From Cymbomonas tetramitiformis (Eukaryota; Chlorophyta; Pyramimonadophyceae; Pyramimonadales; Pyramimonadaceae): a DNA stretch of 25,185 nucleotides. This document shows, piece by piece, positions 1 to 7,900 of this stretch. Below the pieces are notes generated by a model. It worked only from the letters and a program-made list of their open reading frames with translations. It had not been told where the DNA came from and ran no database searches. Position 1 is the first letter of the stretch, and each line of letters begins with the position of its first letter. The stretch covers positions 1 to 25,185 of the forward strand of contig LGRX02034529.1 of NCBI GenBank assembly GCA_001247695.2. Reading direction: 5' to 3'. A program made the position numbers and the translations under genes.

Positions 1-30
1 AACCACTTTTGTGCAAGATCCCCATCTTAA

Positions 31-256
31 GTTAGAGTTGGAGTAAAAGTTAAAGTTGGGGTTAGGGTTAGAGTTAGAGTTAGCATCGGGCAATTTGCTG
101 TGCTGAAATACTTTTGACTTATTATTTTTGTTGATATTATATTTGTATTTATTGTTGAAAAGTTTATTTAAGACACGCAATTTACTCAGTCTGAGTTAAA
201 GTTAGAGTTGAAGTTAGAGTTAAAGTTAGAGTTAGAGTTAAAGTTAGAGTTAGAAT
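31..256. repeat. Telomere-like degenerate GTTARR hexamer arrays
   Basis: Two blocks (about 31-84 and 193-256) are built from degenerate copies of the hexamer GTTAGA/GTTAAA/GTTGGA, with one GGTTAGGGTT core near 59-68. Both blocks run in the same direction, separated by about 110 bp of AT-rich DNA. The second block stops where the minus-strand gene at 256-546 ends. The units resemble degenerate TTAGGG-type telomere repeats, but only one copy is exact. They could be an interstitial telomere relic or the terminal repeat of the neighbouring virus-like element; the window edge prevents a choice. Confidence 0.7.
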
Positions 257-546
257 TACCACAACAATTTGTCAGCAAAATAACTATTTGTCCCTTTTTT
301 ATTTCTGTATTTATTATGTCTCAATTTGTACAACTTCCTCCTATGGTTCGCATACTTGATACCTTTTAACTTAATATAAGATGGATAATCCATCATACCG
401 CACGAACCGACACTCGCTAATTTTCCATCAGTTTTCTTATCAAACACATCAATCTTCTTATCTTTATTTGTTGATATCTTGACATATACATTCAATTTGT
501 TTGCTTTATCTTTAGTGTATTGAGATATTGAATACTTACAAGTCAT
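256..546 (-). CDS. Small basic protein resembling viral DUF5754 family
   Basis: This is a 96-codon ORF starting at an ATG only 27 bp from the divergent lipase-like gene. The C-terminal half contains a gene-family-like pattern: a DYPSYIK segment, a basic helix YANHRRKLYKLRHNKYR (about residues 65-81), then a Tyr/Phe-rich SYFADKLLW end. That layout matches, from memory, the small DUF5754-type proteins of polinton-like and giant viruses (H-x-R-R-x-x-Y-x-x-R-H followed by an aromatic LLW end). No signal peptide or membrane segment is seen. Function is unknown. The AT-rich codon use matches its neighbours at 574-2193 and is unlike the rest of the window. The family call is from pattern memory and is moderate. 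Confidence 0.6.
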   Translation of the reverse strand: MTCKYSISQYTKDKANKLNVYVKISTNKDKKIDVFDKKTDGKLASVGSCGMMDYPSYIKLKGIKYANHRRKLYKLRHNKYRNKKGTNSYFADKLLW

Positions 547-573
547 TTATATAGTCTATGTTATTATATTAGT
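547..573. promoter_or_regulatory. 27-bp divergent promoter spacer
   Basis: Only 27 bp of almost pure A/T separates the two divergent start codons. It contains ATATAG- and TTATATT-like TATA candidates in both orientations. Any promoters must lie here or inside the flanking coding regions. Such compactness is usual in small dsDNA viruses and unusual for nuclear genes. Confidence 0.4.
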
Positions 574-1887
574 ATGCAAGGGTCTTTGTGCTCACCATTG
601 AATAATTTCTGCAACAATAAAGTGTTAAATTCATCGAACAAGATACTTAATTTTCAAAATAACAATAATGTTTATTCAGTTTCAGATTTGAATAAAAGGT
701 ATGAGTCAAATGAAAGTGGAAAAAAACGATATAGAGTTCAAATGAATAACTTGTTCAAACAATTAGGTGACTTACAACCGTCACAAATTCAACAATCATT
801 TTCCAATAGTCTTAGGGAAAAGGCTCTCCATGTTGGAATATCTTCTTATCTCGGTTCAAGAAATTATCAATCTGATTTATTATTTCCGGGCGGTTATGAA
901 CATAATACCTATGTGACCGCTCAAAAACAATTGAATAAAGATATTCTCAACAATCGATTTAATATCGACCCGGAGCTTTCAAATTATGACGCCGTAATAC
1001 TCAATAATGGTAATAATCAAATACATATTGCATATCACGGTGCGTCGTCAAATCCATCCTTCTTAAATGAAGATAAAGCGGACATATTTTCGGTGATTAA
1101 AGGTAAACATGAAACACGAGATTCGTTTTTAAGAGCTGAAAAGGTATATTTAGACACATTGAAAAAGTATCCTAATCATGACATTGAATTGTTAGGGACA
1201 TCTTTGGGCGGTGCGAAATCCATTCATGTCGGTGAGAAATTCAATATTAAATCAACGACCTTCAATCCATTTCTATCACATATACATACTCCTAAAGTCA
1301 ATGGAAATGCACCGCAAAATATTCATCGAGTTGTAACTGATTGGGCCACTGCGGGAGCTTTGAAAATACCATCAAATTCAAATAGAAAGTTGTTTCATTA
1401 CTTCGAAAACAAGAACCCTTATGATTTATTGAAAGCACCGTATCAATATATCACTTCGCCGCATAATCTCAAACAATTCTTTCAAATGCCAAAGAATAAC
1501 AAAGTTAATAAGGTAAATTTATTGAAATCTACATTCAATACTATAGGGACCGGACTCGATGTGTTGATGTTCGGAAATGCTTTGAATGATGCAAGAAATC
1601 TTTCATCAAAAAATGTTGGAAGTGATGAATTTAACAATCGAATTTCAGAAGATTTGAATCCATTAGGACTATTAGGAGTAAATTTCGATATCGACAAAAA
1701 TTACTTGCATGACGACGCACCCTTAGAAGCAAGATTATTGGCTGATTATATATCAAACAAAGGTCCTCAAAGAATGACATCATTTGATAGAAGTATAGAT
1801 AAATCACAATCAAATAAGTATACATCCATCAATGAAAATATGATTAAAGATGAAAATAATAATCTTTTGGTAAATTATGGAACGTGA
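574..1887 (+). CDS. Lipase-like alpha/beta hydrolase of virus-like element
   Basis: The product is 437 aa. A beta-strand/elbow segment IELLGTSLGGAKS places the G-x-S-x-G nucleophile motif at residues 208-212 (Ser210). Upstream, IHIAYHGASS (about 150-159) sits where class-3 lipases carry their oxyanion-loop AFRGT-like segment. Downstream, VVTDWATAG (Asp256) and SPHNLKQFF (His297) are reasonable Asp and His partners, giving a candidate Ser-Asp-His triad. The first 80 residues are Asn/Gln-rich and poorly ordered, and the last 130 are unassigned. It would hydrolyse ester bonds of lipids or similar substrates, possibly at a host membrane; that role is inferred. The 3' end overlaps the next gene by 11 bp. 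It has no introns and is very AT-rich. Class-3-type lipases are known, to my recollection, in polinton-like viruses. Confidence 0.65.
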   Translation: MQGSLCSPLNNFCNNKVLNSSNKILNFQNNNNVYSVSDLNKRYESNESGKKRYRVQMNNLFKQLGDLQPSQIQQSFSNSLREKALHVGISSYLGSRNYQSDLLFPGGYEHNTYVTAQKQLNKDILNNRFNIDPELSNYDAVILNNGNNQIHIAYHGASSNPSFLNEDKADIFSVIKGKHETRDSFLRAEKVYLDTLKKYPNHDIELLGTSLGGAKSIHVGEKFNIKSTTFNPFLSHIHTPKVNGNAPQNIHRVVTDWATAGALKIPSNSNRKLFHYFENKNPYDLLKAPYQYITSPHNLKQFFQMPKNNKVNKVNLLKSTFNTIGTGLDVLMFGNALNDARNLSSKNVGSDEFNNRISEDLNPLGLLGVNFDIDKNYLHDDAPLEARLLADYISNKGPQRMTSFDRSIDKSQSNKYTSINENMIKDENNNLLVNYGT

Positions 1888-2110
1888 ACACTTAATCAAA
1901 AATGCTCAGATTTTGTACCCTGATTTATCCACATTTCATATTGAATTGATTGTTGATGATTATATCAAAAGACCAAAACTATATGACGATATGTATAATG
2001 GAAACATTGAATTACCTTTACCATTGAATAGAGATTCAAAGGAAGATATTGAAATGAATAAAAACTATATTGATATTATAAATAGAGATAGTCATGAGTG
2101 TAATATATGA
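1877..2110 (+). CDS. Small hypothetical protein of virus-like element
   Basis: This 77-codon ORF begins at an ATG inside the last codons of the lipase-like gene (11-bp overlap) and itself overlaps the start of the next ORF at 2094. The product is acidic and soluble-looking (MEREHLIKNAQILYPDLSTF at the start) with no recognised motif. The overlapping start/stop arrangement on one strand and the shared A/T bias support a real gene in a compact viral operon-like block. I do not recognise the family. Confidence 0.5.
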   Translation: MEREHLIKNAQILYPDLSTFHIELIVDDYIKRPKLYDDMYNGNIELPLPLNRDSKEDIEMNKNYIDIINRDSHECNI

Positions 2111-2201
2111 ACGTACACTTTATTTATCAAGTGAAGACCTTTCATCGTTTGGTGATTCCAGAATTATCAATATCAATATACCAACACAATTAATGTACTA
2201 G
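2094..2201 (+). pseudogene. 5' fragment of a viral-type gene cut by LTR insertion
   Basis: An ATG at 2094 opens a frame overlapping the 77-codon gene. It runs 33 codons (MSVIYERTLYLSSEDLSSFG, then DSRIININIPTQL) before entering the 5' LTR at 2194 and stopping at 2199-2201. The segment 'TLYLSSED...' followed by an alternating I/N strand resembles the N-termini of some capsid-associated proteins of small dsDNA viruses, but this is too short to be sure. The remainder is not recognisable beyond the 3' LTR: after 13083 the composition changes and the frame closes within 18 codons. So this is a truncated gene, not an intact one with an inserted element. Confidence 0.5.
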
Positions 2202-2799
2202 GGTACATCACGAGTCAGTACGAGAGACAGGCGTGTCAGAATGACGAGTGACAGAAATGATGACAGTCACCATCCGGAAATAATGACAGTCACCAGCATG
2301 ACCGAATGACACAGGTGACTGGAAGAATTGACAAAGGTGACTGACAGAAGTGACTGACTCAAATGTGACATTTAGGATTCGATCAGTCGAACATAACTGG
2401 AGGGAATCGAGGAGGACCTCAGTTATACAGTCACATCAGCAGATCTGTGAGTATTCAAATGAGAGACTTGGGAGGTGACAGTCAGAAACATTTAAGTACT
2501 GATGACAGATCCCAACTGATTGGTTGTTGCAGTCAGCAAATGATTGAACACATGAAGTGGCATGGTAAGGACGAGTTACCTTAAGTAGAGAGCTGTGCAA
2601 GCTCTCGGGGTTGAGTTTAAATTTGTCGTACATTGCAGCCACCTCTGTGGCTGTTAGGCAACTTGACCAAAAGAGTAATAAGAAAGATCCGATTCGCATA
2701 TATGTATCATTCCGATATCAACCTATGGTCCTAGTACCATATTCCCTGTAAGTGTTACTTGCACCCTTGTGAGACTGGTTCAGTCCTCACAACCGAACA
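2194..2799 (+). repeat. 5' long terminal repeat (606 bp)
   Basis: It starts TGTACTAGGGTACATCACGA and ends CACAACCGAACA. The first 180 bp is crowded with TGAC cores (TGACAG, GTGACTGAC, TGACTC and the palindromic TGACAGTCAC), a likely U3 enhancer. An AATAAGAAAG stretch near 2677-2686 is a candidate polyadenylation region. An ORF on the minus strand (2436-2699) is present in both LTRs but has no family features and is probably incidental. Confidence 0.9.
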
Positions 2800-2801
2800 A
2801 C

Positions 2802-2815
2802 TGGTATCAGCGTGG
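2802..2815 (+). promoter_or_regulatory. Primer binding site (tRNA-iMet type)
   Basis: TGGTATCAGCGTGG starts 2 bp after the end of the 5' LTR. Its first nine bases equal the TGGTATCAG of the classic plant-type initiator-Met tRNA primer binding site. The rest diverges from the plant sequence and may follow this host's own tRNA. This would prime minus-strand cDNA synthesis. Confidence 0.75.
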
Positions 2816-2972
2816 TCGCGGTTCACGACTCGCCGTTGGTACTAGCGTTCTACAACCCTGTACCAACATAAATTTTAGCTTGAATGTTCCGCCTTTGGGC
2901 GAGGAAATCGTGTCGAACAGTTAAACACGTTCATTAACTAAAGACTTGTGCCGATAATAGAGCTCTGTGCCG
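2816..2972 (+). other. Retroelement 5' leader
   Basis: This 157-bp untranslated leader lies between the primer binding site and the first long ORF. It contains no long ORF of its own and no obvious packaging hairpin that I can call by eye. Confidence 0.4.
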
Positions 2973-4166
2973 ATGGTATCGTCACGCGAATTTGGGAGCG
3001 ACTTCACCATCGGACCATCGGCAGCGTTTGCATCGGCGACGGGTTTATTGTCGTCACCCATGCGCGGCGTTCCATCAGCAAGTTGCTACGGCGGGTTTGT
3101 ACCATCGTTATATGCTGCGGGTGCTGGACATGTCGTACATGCCGCGCAATACTCAGCGGAGTCGTACGTGCCAAATGCCGGTTTCTTGGCGCAGCAACAA
3201 CAGCAATTGTTGTCCCTGCAACTGCAGAATTTGCAAAATCTGCGAAAGCTGAGTCATCAACACCAGCTGCCGGCGCACGCGTATCATCAACAACCACGGA
3301 TGGTCGCATCGCTGTATCAAGGGTTGTCGCCGTACTGTCCGAATACCGGCTTGTTCGCTGGTACGGGTGTGCATTCCGGTGTGTCGTTACCGGTGTCACC
3401 AATGCAGCCGTGTATGTTGCATCCACAGACCTTGAGCACTGGTGCATACGACCAGCAGCGCACGGTGGAGTTGGCTGCGTACACGCGGTGTTTGATCGCC
3501 AAGCATCGGCGCCAGCAACGGATCGCCAAGCGACGGTGTCAACGACTGCATCTGCAGCAAACGGAGGAGTTGGCTGCGTACACGCGGTGGTTGAACGCCA
3601 AGCATCGTCGCCAGCATCGGATCGCCATACGACGTCACCAGCGGTTACGACAGCAGCAGACGCTGCCGATACGTGATGGCAGCTCTGAAATGTCATCGAC
3701 TCAGTGTGTGTCTTCGCCCGATGATCCGGCAGCAGCACGTATTTCCGCTCCGGATATCGCGGCGTCGCCTAGAAGAGTAACTCCATCCGAGTCATTGGCT
3801 ATGGATGACGATGCCTTCTGGGCTGCGGTGGATGCGGTTGAGGTGTCGCCGGACCCAGATGAGGAGGATGACTTCTGGAGTTGCGATGCTGAGATTGCTG
3901 CCGGTGCTAACGTTGCTGGAGGAATGCAGCATTCCGCGTGCTCATTGTCGTACGACACGTTAGCAACAGCAACTGATGATGATGATGATGATGATGGCGT
4001 TGCTGGAGGAATGCAGCATTCCGCATGCTCATTGTCGTACGACACGTTAGCAACAACTGATGATGATGATGATGATGATGATAATGATGATGATGATGAT
4101 GAGGACGTCACTTGCGCGCCGTGCCTCCATCACCTTCAAGGGGGGGGGGAAAGTGCGGATCAGTGA
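2973..4166 (+). CDS. Gln/Arg- and Asp-rich retroelement ORF with internal duplications
   Basis: The ATG at 2973 is the first of the frame (an in-frame GTG lies at 2967), giving about 397 aa. It could stand in for gag by position, but no capsid or zinc-knuckle motif is visible. About residues 80-110 are Gln/Leu-rich (AQQQQQLLSLQLQNLQN) and may form a coiled coil. Then follows a duplicated basic module beginning ELAAYTR and ending RLHLQQT or RLRQQQT (two copies, each about 32 aa). An acidic region near the end has a second duplication, VAGGMQHSACSLSYDTLAT, each copy followed by poly-Asp (GAT)n. The frame ends just after a run of nine G at 4141-4149. A one-base slip there would open the frame that reads into the downstream minisatellite. 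Confidence 0.45.
   Translation: MVSSREFGSDFTIGPSAAFASATGLLSSPMRGVPSASCYGGFVPSLYAAGAGHVVHAAQYSAESYVPNAGFLAQQQQQLLSLQLQNLQNLRKLSHQHQLPAHAYHQQPRMVASLYQGLSPYCPNTGLFAGTGVHSGVSLPVSPMQPCMLHPQTLSTGAYDQQRTVELAAYTRCLIAKHRRQQRIAKRRCQRLHLQQTEELAAYTRWLNAKHRRQHRIAIRRHQRLRQQQTLPIRDGSSEMSSTQCVSSPDDPAAARISAPDIAASPRRVTPSESLAMDDDAFWAAVDAVEVSPDPDEEDDFWSCDAEIAAGANVAGGMQHSACSLSYDTLATATDDDDDDDGVAGGMQHSACSLSYDTLATTDDDDDDDDNDDDDDEDVTCAPCLHHLQGGGESADQ
3976..4102 (+). repeat. Two (GAT)n microsatellites inside a 90-bp duplication
   Basis: Trinucleotide GAT runs at about 3976-3995 and 4058-4101 encode poly-Asp. Each follows a copy of a roughly 60-bp unit (GTTGCTGGAGGAATGCAGCA and onward), so the microsatellite was duplicated along with its flank. 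Confidence 0.8.
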
Positions 4167-4299
4167 TGATCATGGTGATTCGCCACCTCCAGAGCCGCCT
4201 CCGCATTCATATATAATGTGTCGTGATGGAGTGTCGCCGGCTGTCGGGCATATATCGTCATCACACCTTGGTCATGATACCACTGCAGATATTGACCAA

Positions 4300-4950
4300 G
4301 TCGAATCATCAGCCGACGGCAGTATATATACGTGTACGCAACCATCATCAACCGACGGTAGTATATATACGTACGCAATCATCATCCGACGGTAGTATAT
4401 ACGTGTACGCAATCATCATCCGACGGTAGTATATATACGTGTACGCAATCGTCATCATCGACGGCGTATACGTGTATGCAACCATCATCACCGACGGCAG
4501 ATATATACGTACGCAATCATCATCACCGACGGTATTATAAACGCGTGTGCAATCGTCATCACCGACGGCAGATATATACGTGTACGCAACCATCATCAAC
4601 CGACGGTAGTATATATACGTGTACGCAATCATCATCAGCCGACGGTATTATACATACGCGTGTGAAATCGTCATCAGCCGACGGCAGTATATATACGTGT
4701 ACGCAATCATCATCAGCCGACGGTAGTATATATACGTGTACGCAATCATCATCAGCCGATGGTATTATACATACGCGTGCGCAATCGTCATCAGCCGACG
4801 GCAGTATATATACGTGTACGCAACCATCATCAGCCGACGGTAGTATATATACGTGTACGCAATCACCATCAGCCGACGGTATTATACATACGCGTGTGCA
4901 ATCGTCATCAGCCGACGGCAGTATATATACGTGTACGCAACCATCATCGG
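4300..4950 (+). repeat. 39-bp minisatellite (TATATACGTGTACG-containing)
   Basis: About sixteen copies of a 39-bp unit with core CAGCCGACGGTAGTATATAT and ACGTGTACGCAATCATCAT. After about 4570 the units stay 13 codons long and read as CTQSSSADGSIYT or a variant with IIHTRVQ. Before 4570 several copies carry 1-2 base deletions that close the frame (for example the end at 4395 and at 4429). Higher-order alternation of GSIYT and GIIHT copies indicates unequal exchange in blocks. Confidence 0.9.
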
Positions 4951-7900
4951 CCGTACATGCTACTTCGCCTTCAGTCTCGGCACCGACTGCATGCACCGAT
5001 GAATCATCGACGGTCTCGTCAGCGATGCATACAACAACGTCGTCAGTATACAGTTATTTCAATGATTCAGCTGATTCATCATCGTTATTATCTTTGGCTG
5101 CATTCCCCGTGTTCGCCCTTGGGTCATCATCAGCCGTACATGCTACTTCGCCTTCAGTATCGGCACCGACTGCATGCACCGGTGAATCATCCGCTGCCCC
5201 GGCTGCCCAACGCGCACTATGTGCGGCCGCCGCCCCGGCAGCCCAACGCGCACTACGTGCGGCCGCAGCCCCGGCAGTGGCTGCCCCGGTAGCCCATGGC
5301 GCATGCAGTGCGGTCGCTGCCCCGGTAGCACATGGTGCATGCAGTGCGGCCGCTGTCCCGGTAGCCCATGGCGCATACAGTGCGGCCGCTGCCCCGGTAG
5401 CTCGCGCAGACCTCGCTGCTCCTACATCTCGTGCGGACCTCACAACGCATGGCGCATACAGTGCGGCCGCTGACCCCGCAGCCCTTGGCGCATGCAGTGC
5501 GGCCGCTGCCTCCGCAGCCCTTGGCGCATGCAGTGCAGCCGCTGCCCCGGTAGCCCATCACGCACTATATGCAGCCGCTATCCCGGTAGCTCATGGCGCA
5601 TGCAGTGCGACCGCTGCCCCGGTAGCCCATCGCGCATGCAGCACGGCCGCTGCTCCGGCAGCCCAACGAGCACTATGTGCGGTCGCTGCTCTGGGAGCCA
5701 ATCGCGCACGCGGTGCGGCTGCTGCCCCGCAGTGCGGTCGCGGCAAGGTGCCTCATAGCTGCAGGGCTGATGGCTGCATGGCCCAAGCGCAGTCACCGCA
5801 GCCCGGCGAGGTGCCTCAAAGCTGCATGGCTGATGGCTGCACAGCCGAGGCGCAGCCCCCGCAGCCCGGCGAGGCGCCCCATGGCTGCATGGCTGATGGC
5901 TGCATGGCCCAAGCGCAGTCACCGCAGCCCGGCGAGGTGCCTCATAGCTGCATGGCTAATGGCTGCAAAGCCAAGGCGCAGCCTCCGCAGCCCAGCGAGG
6001 CGCCCCATGGCTGCATGGCCGAAGAGCAGTCACCGCAGCCCGGCAAGGTGCCCCATGGCTGCATGGCCGATGGCTGCATAGCCGAGGCGCAGCCCCCGCA
6101 GCCCGGCGAGGCGCCCCATAGCTGCATGGCTGATGGCTGCATGGCCCAAGTGCAATCACCGCAGCCCGGCGAGGTGCCTCATATCTGCATGGCTGATGAT
6201 GGCTGCAAAGCCAAGGCGCAGCCTCCGCAGCCCAGCGAGGCGCCCCATGGCTGCACAGCCGAGGCGCAGCCTCCGCAGCCCAGCGAGGCGCCCCATGGCT
6301 GCATGGCCGAAGTACAGTCACCGCAGCCCGGCGAGGTGCCCCATGGCTGCATGGCCGATGGCTGCATAGCCGAGGCGCAGCCTCCGCAGCCCAGCGAGGT
6401 GCCCCATGGTTGCATGGCCGATGGCTGCATAACCGAGGCGCAGCCTCCGCAGCCCGGCGAGGTGCTTCATGGCTGCATGGCTGATGGCTGCATGGCCGAA
6501 GTGCAGCCTCCGCAGCCCGGCGAGGTGCCCCATGGCTGCATGGCCGATGGCTGTATGGCCCAAGCGCAGTCACCGCAGCCCGGCAAGGTGCCTCAAAGCT
6601 GCATGGCTGATGGCTGCAAAGCCAAGGCGCAGCCTCCGCAGCCCAGCGAGGCGCCCCATGGCTGCATGGCCGAAGTGCAGTCACCGCAGCCCGGCGAGGT
6701 GCCCCATGGCTGCATGGCCGATGGCTGCATAGCCGAGGCGCAGCCCCCGCAGCCTGGCACGGTACCCAGCAGCCGCATAAATGCAGGGCTGCCTCATAAG
6801 CAGCCTCATAAATGCAGGGCTGATGGCTGCATGGCCGAGGTGCAGCCTCTGCAGCCTGGCGCAATGCCCTGCGGCTGCACAACCAGGGCGCTGTCCCAGC
6901 AGCCTGGCGCGAGGGCCAGCGGCTGCACCACTGAAGCACAACCTCCGCAGCATGGCATGGCGCCCAGCAGCTGCATGGCTGGGACGCTGCCTATGCAGCC
7001 TAGCACGACGCCCAGTGACTGCACGGCCGAGACGCTGCCTCAGCAGCCTAGCATGGCACCCAGCGGCTTCATGCCCGAGGCGCAACATGTGCACCCTGGC
7101 GCGGCGCCCAGCGGCTGCACGACTCTGGCGCCGTCTCTGCAGCCTAGCGCGTTACCCAGCGGCGGCACGGGTGAGGCGCTGCTCCCGCAGCCTGGCACGG
7201 CGTCCAGCAGCTGCATGTCCAAAACGCAGTCTCCGCAGCCTAGCACGGTACCTAGCAGCTGCACGCCCGAGGCGCAACATGTGCATCCTGGCGCGGCGCC
7301 CAGCGGCTGCGCGATGGATGCGTCTTTTGGGTGGACGTACGCGGACCTCCTTTACCCGAAAGGCAAATGGTACCCGATGGACACGGAGCCAATTGAGCTG
7401 CAGCCGCCCACGGCAGTGAGCTGTCCCAGCAGCGGCGCTGAGCCGCGGCCGCCTACGGCAGCGAGCTGCCCCAACAACGGCGCTGAACTGCGGCCGCCCA
7501 CGGCAGCCAGCTGCCCCAGCAGCGGCGCTGAGCTGCGGCCGTTCACAGCAGCGAGCTGCCCCAGCAGCGGCGCTGAACTGCGGTCGCCCACGGCAGCGAG
7601 CTGCCCCAGCAGCGGCATTGAGCCGCCCACGGCAGCCAGCTGCCCCAGCAGCGGCGCTGAGACGCGGCCGCCCACGGCAGCAAGCTGCCCCAGTAGCGGC
7701 GCTGAGCTGCGGCCGTCCACGGCAGCGAGCTGCCCCCGCAGCAGCGGCGTTGAGCTGCGGCCGCCCACGGCAGCGAGCTGCCCCAGCAGCGGCGCTGAGC
7801 TGCGGCCGCCCACGGCAGCGAGCTGCCCCAGCAGCGGCGCTGAGCCGCAGCCGCTCACGGCAGCGAGCTGCCCCAGCAGCGGCGCTGAGCTGCGGCTGCC

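Noticed and set aside
2436..2699. Minus-strand ORFs in both LTRs (2436-2699 and 12720-12926)
   Set aside because: Short, no family features, and the two LTR copies differ in start. Probably chance.
3004..4111. Overlapping ORFs on both strands across the first retroelement ORF (including poly-Ser)
   Set aside because: The poly-Ser frame is just the complement of (GAT)n, and the others lack a start or motifs; the 2973-4166 frame has the best position and structure.
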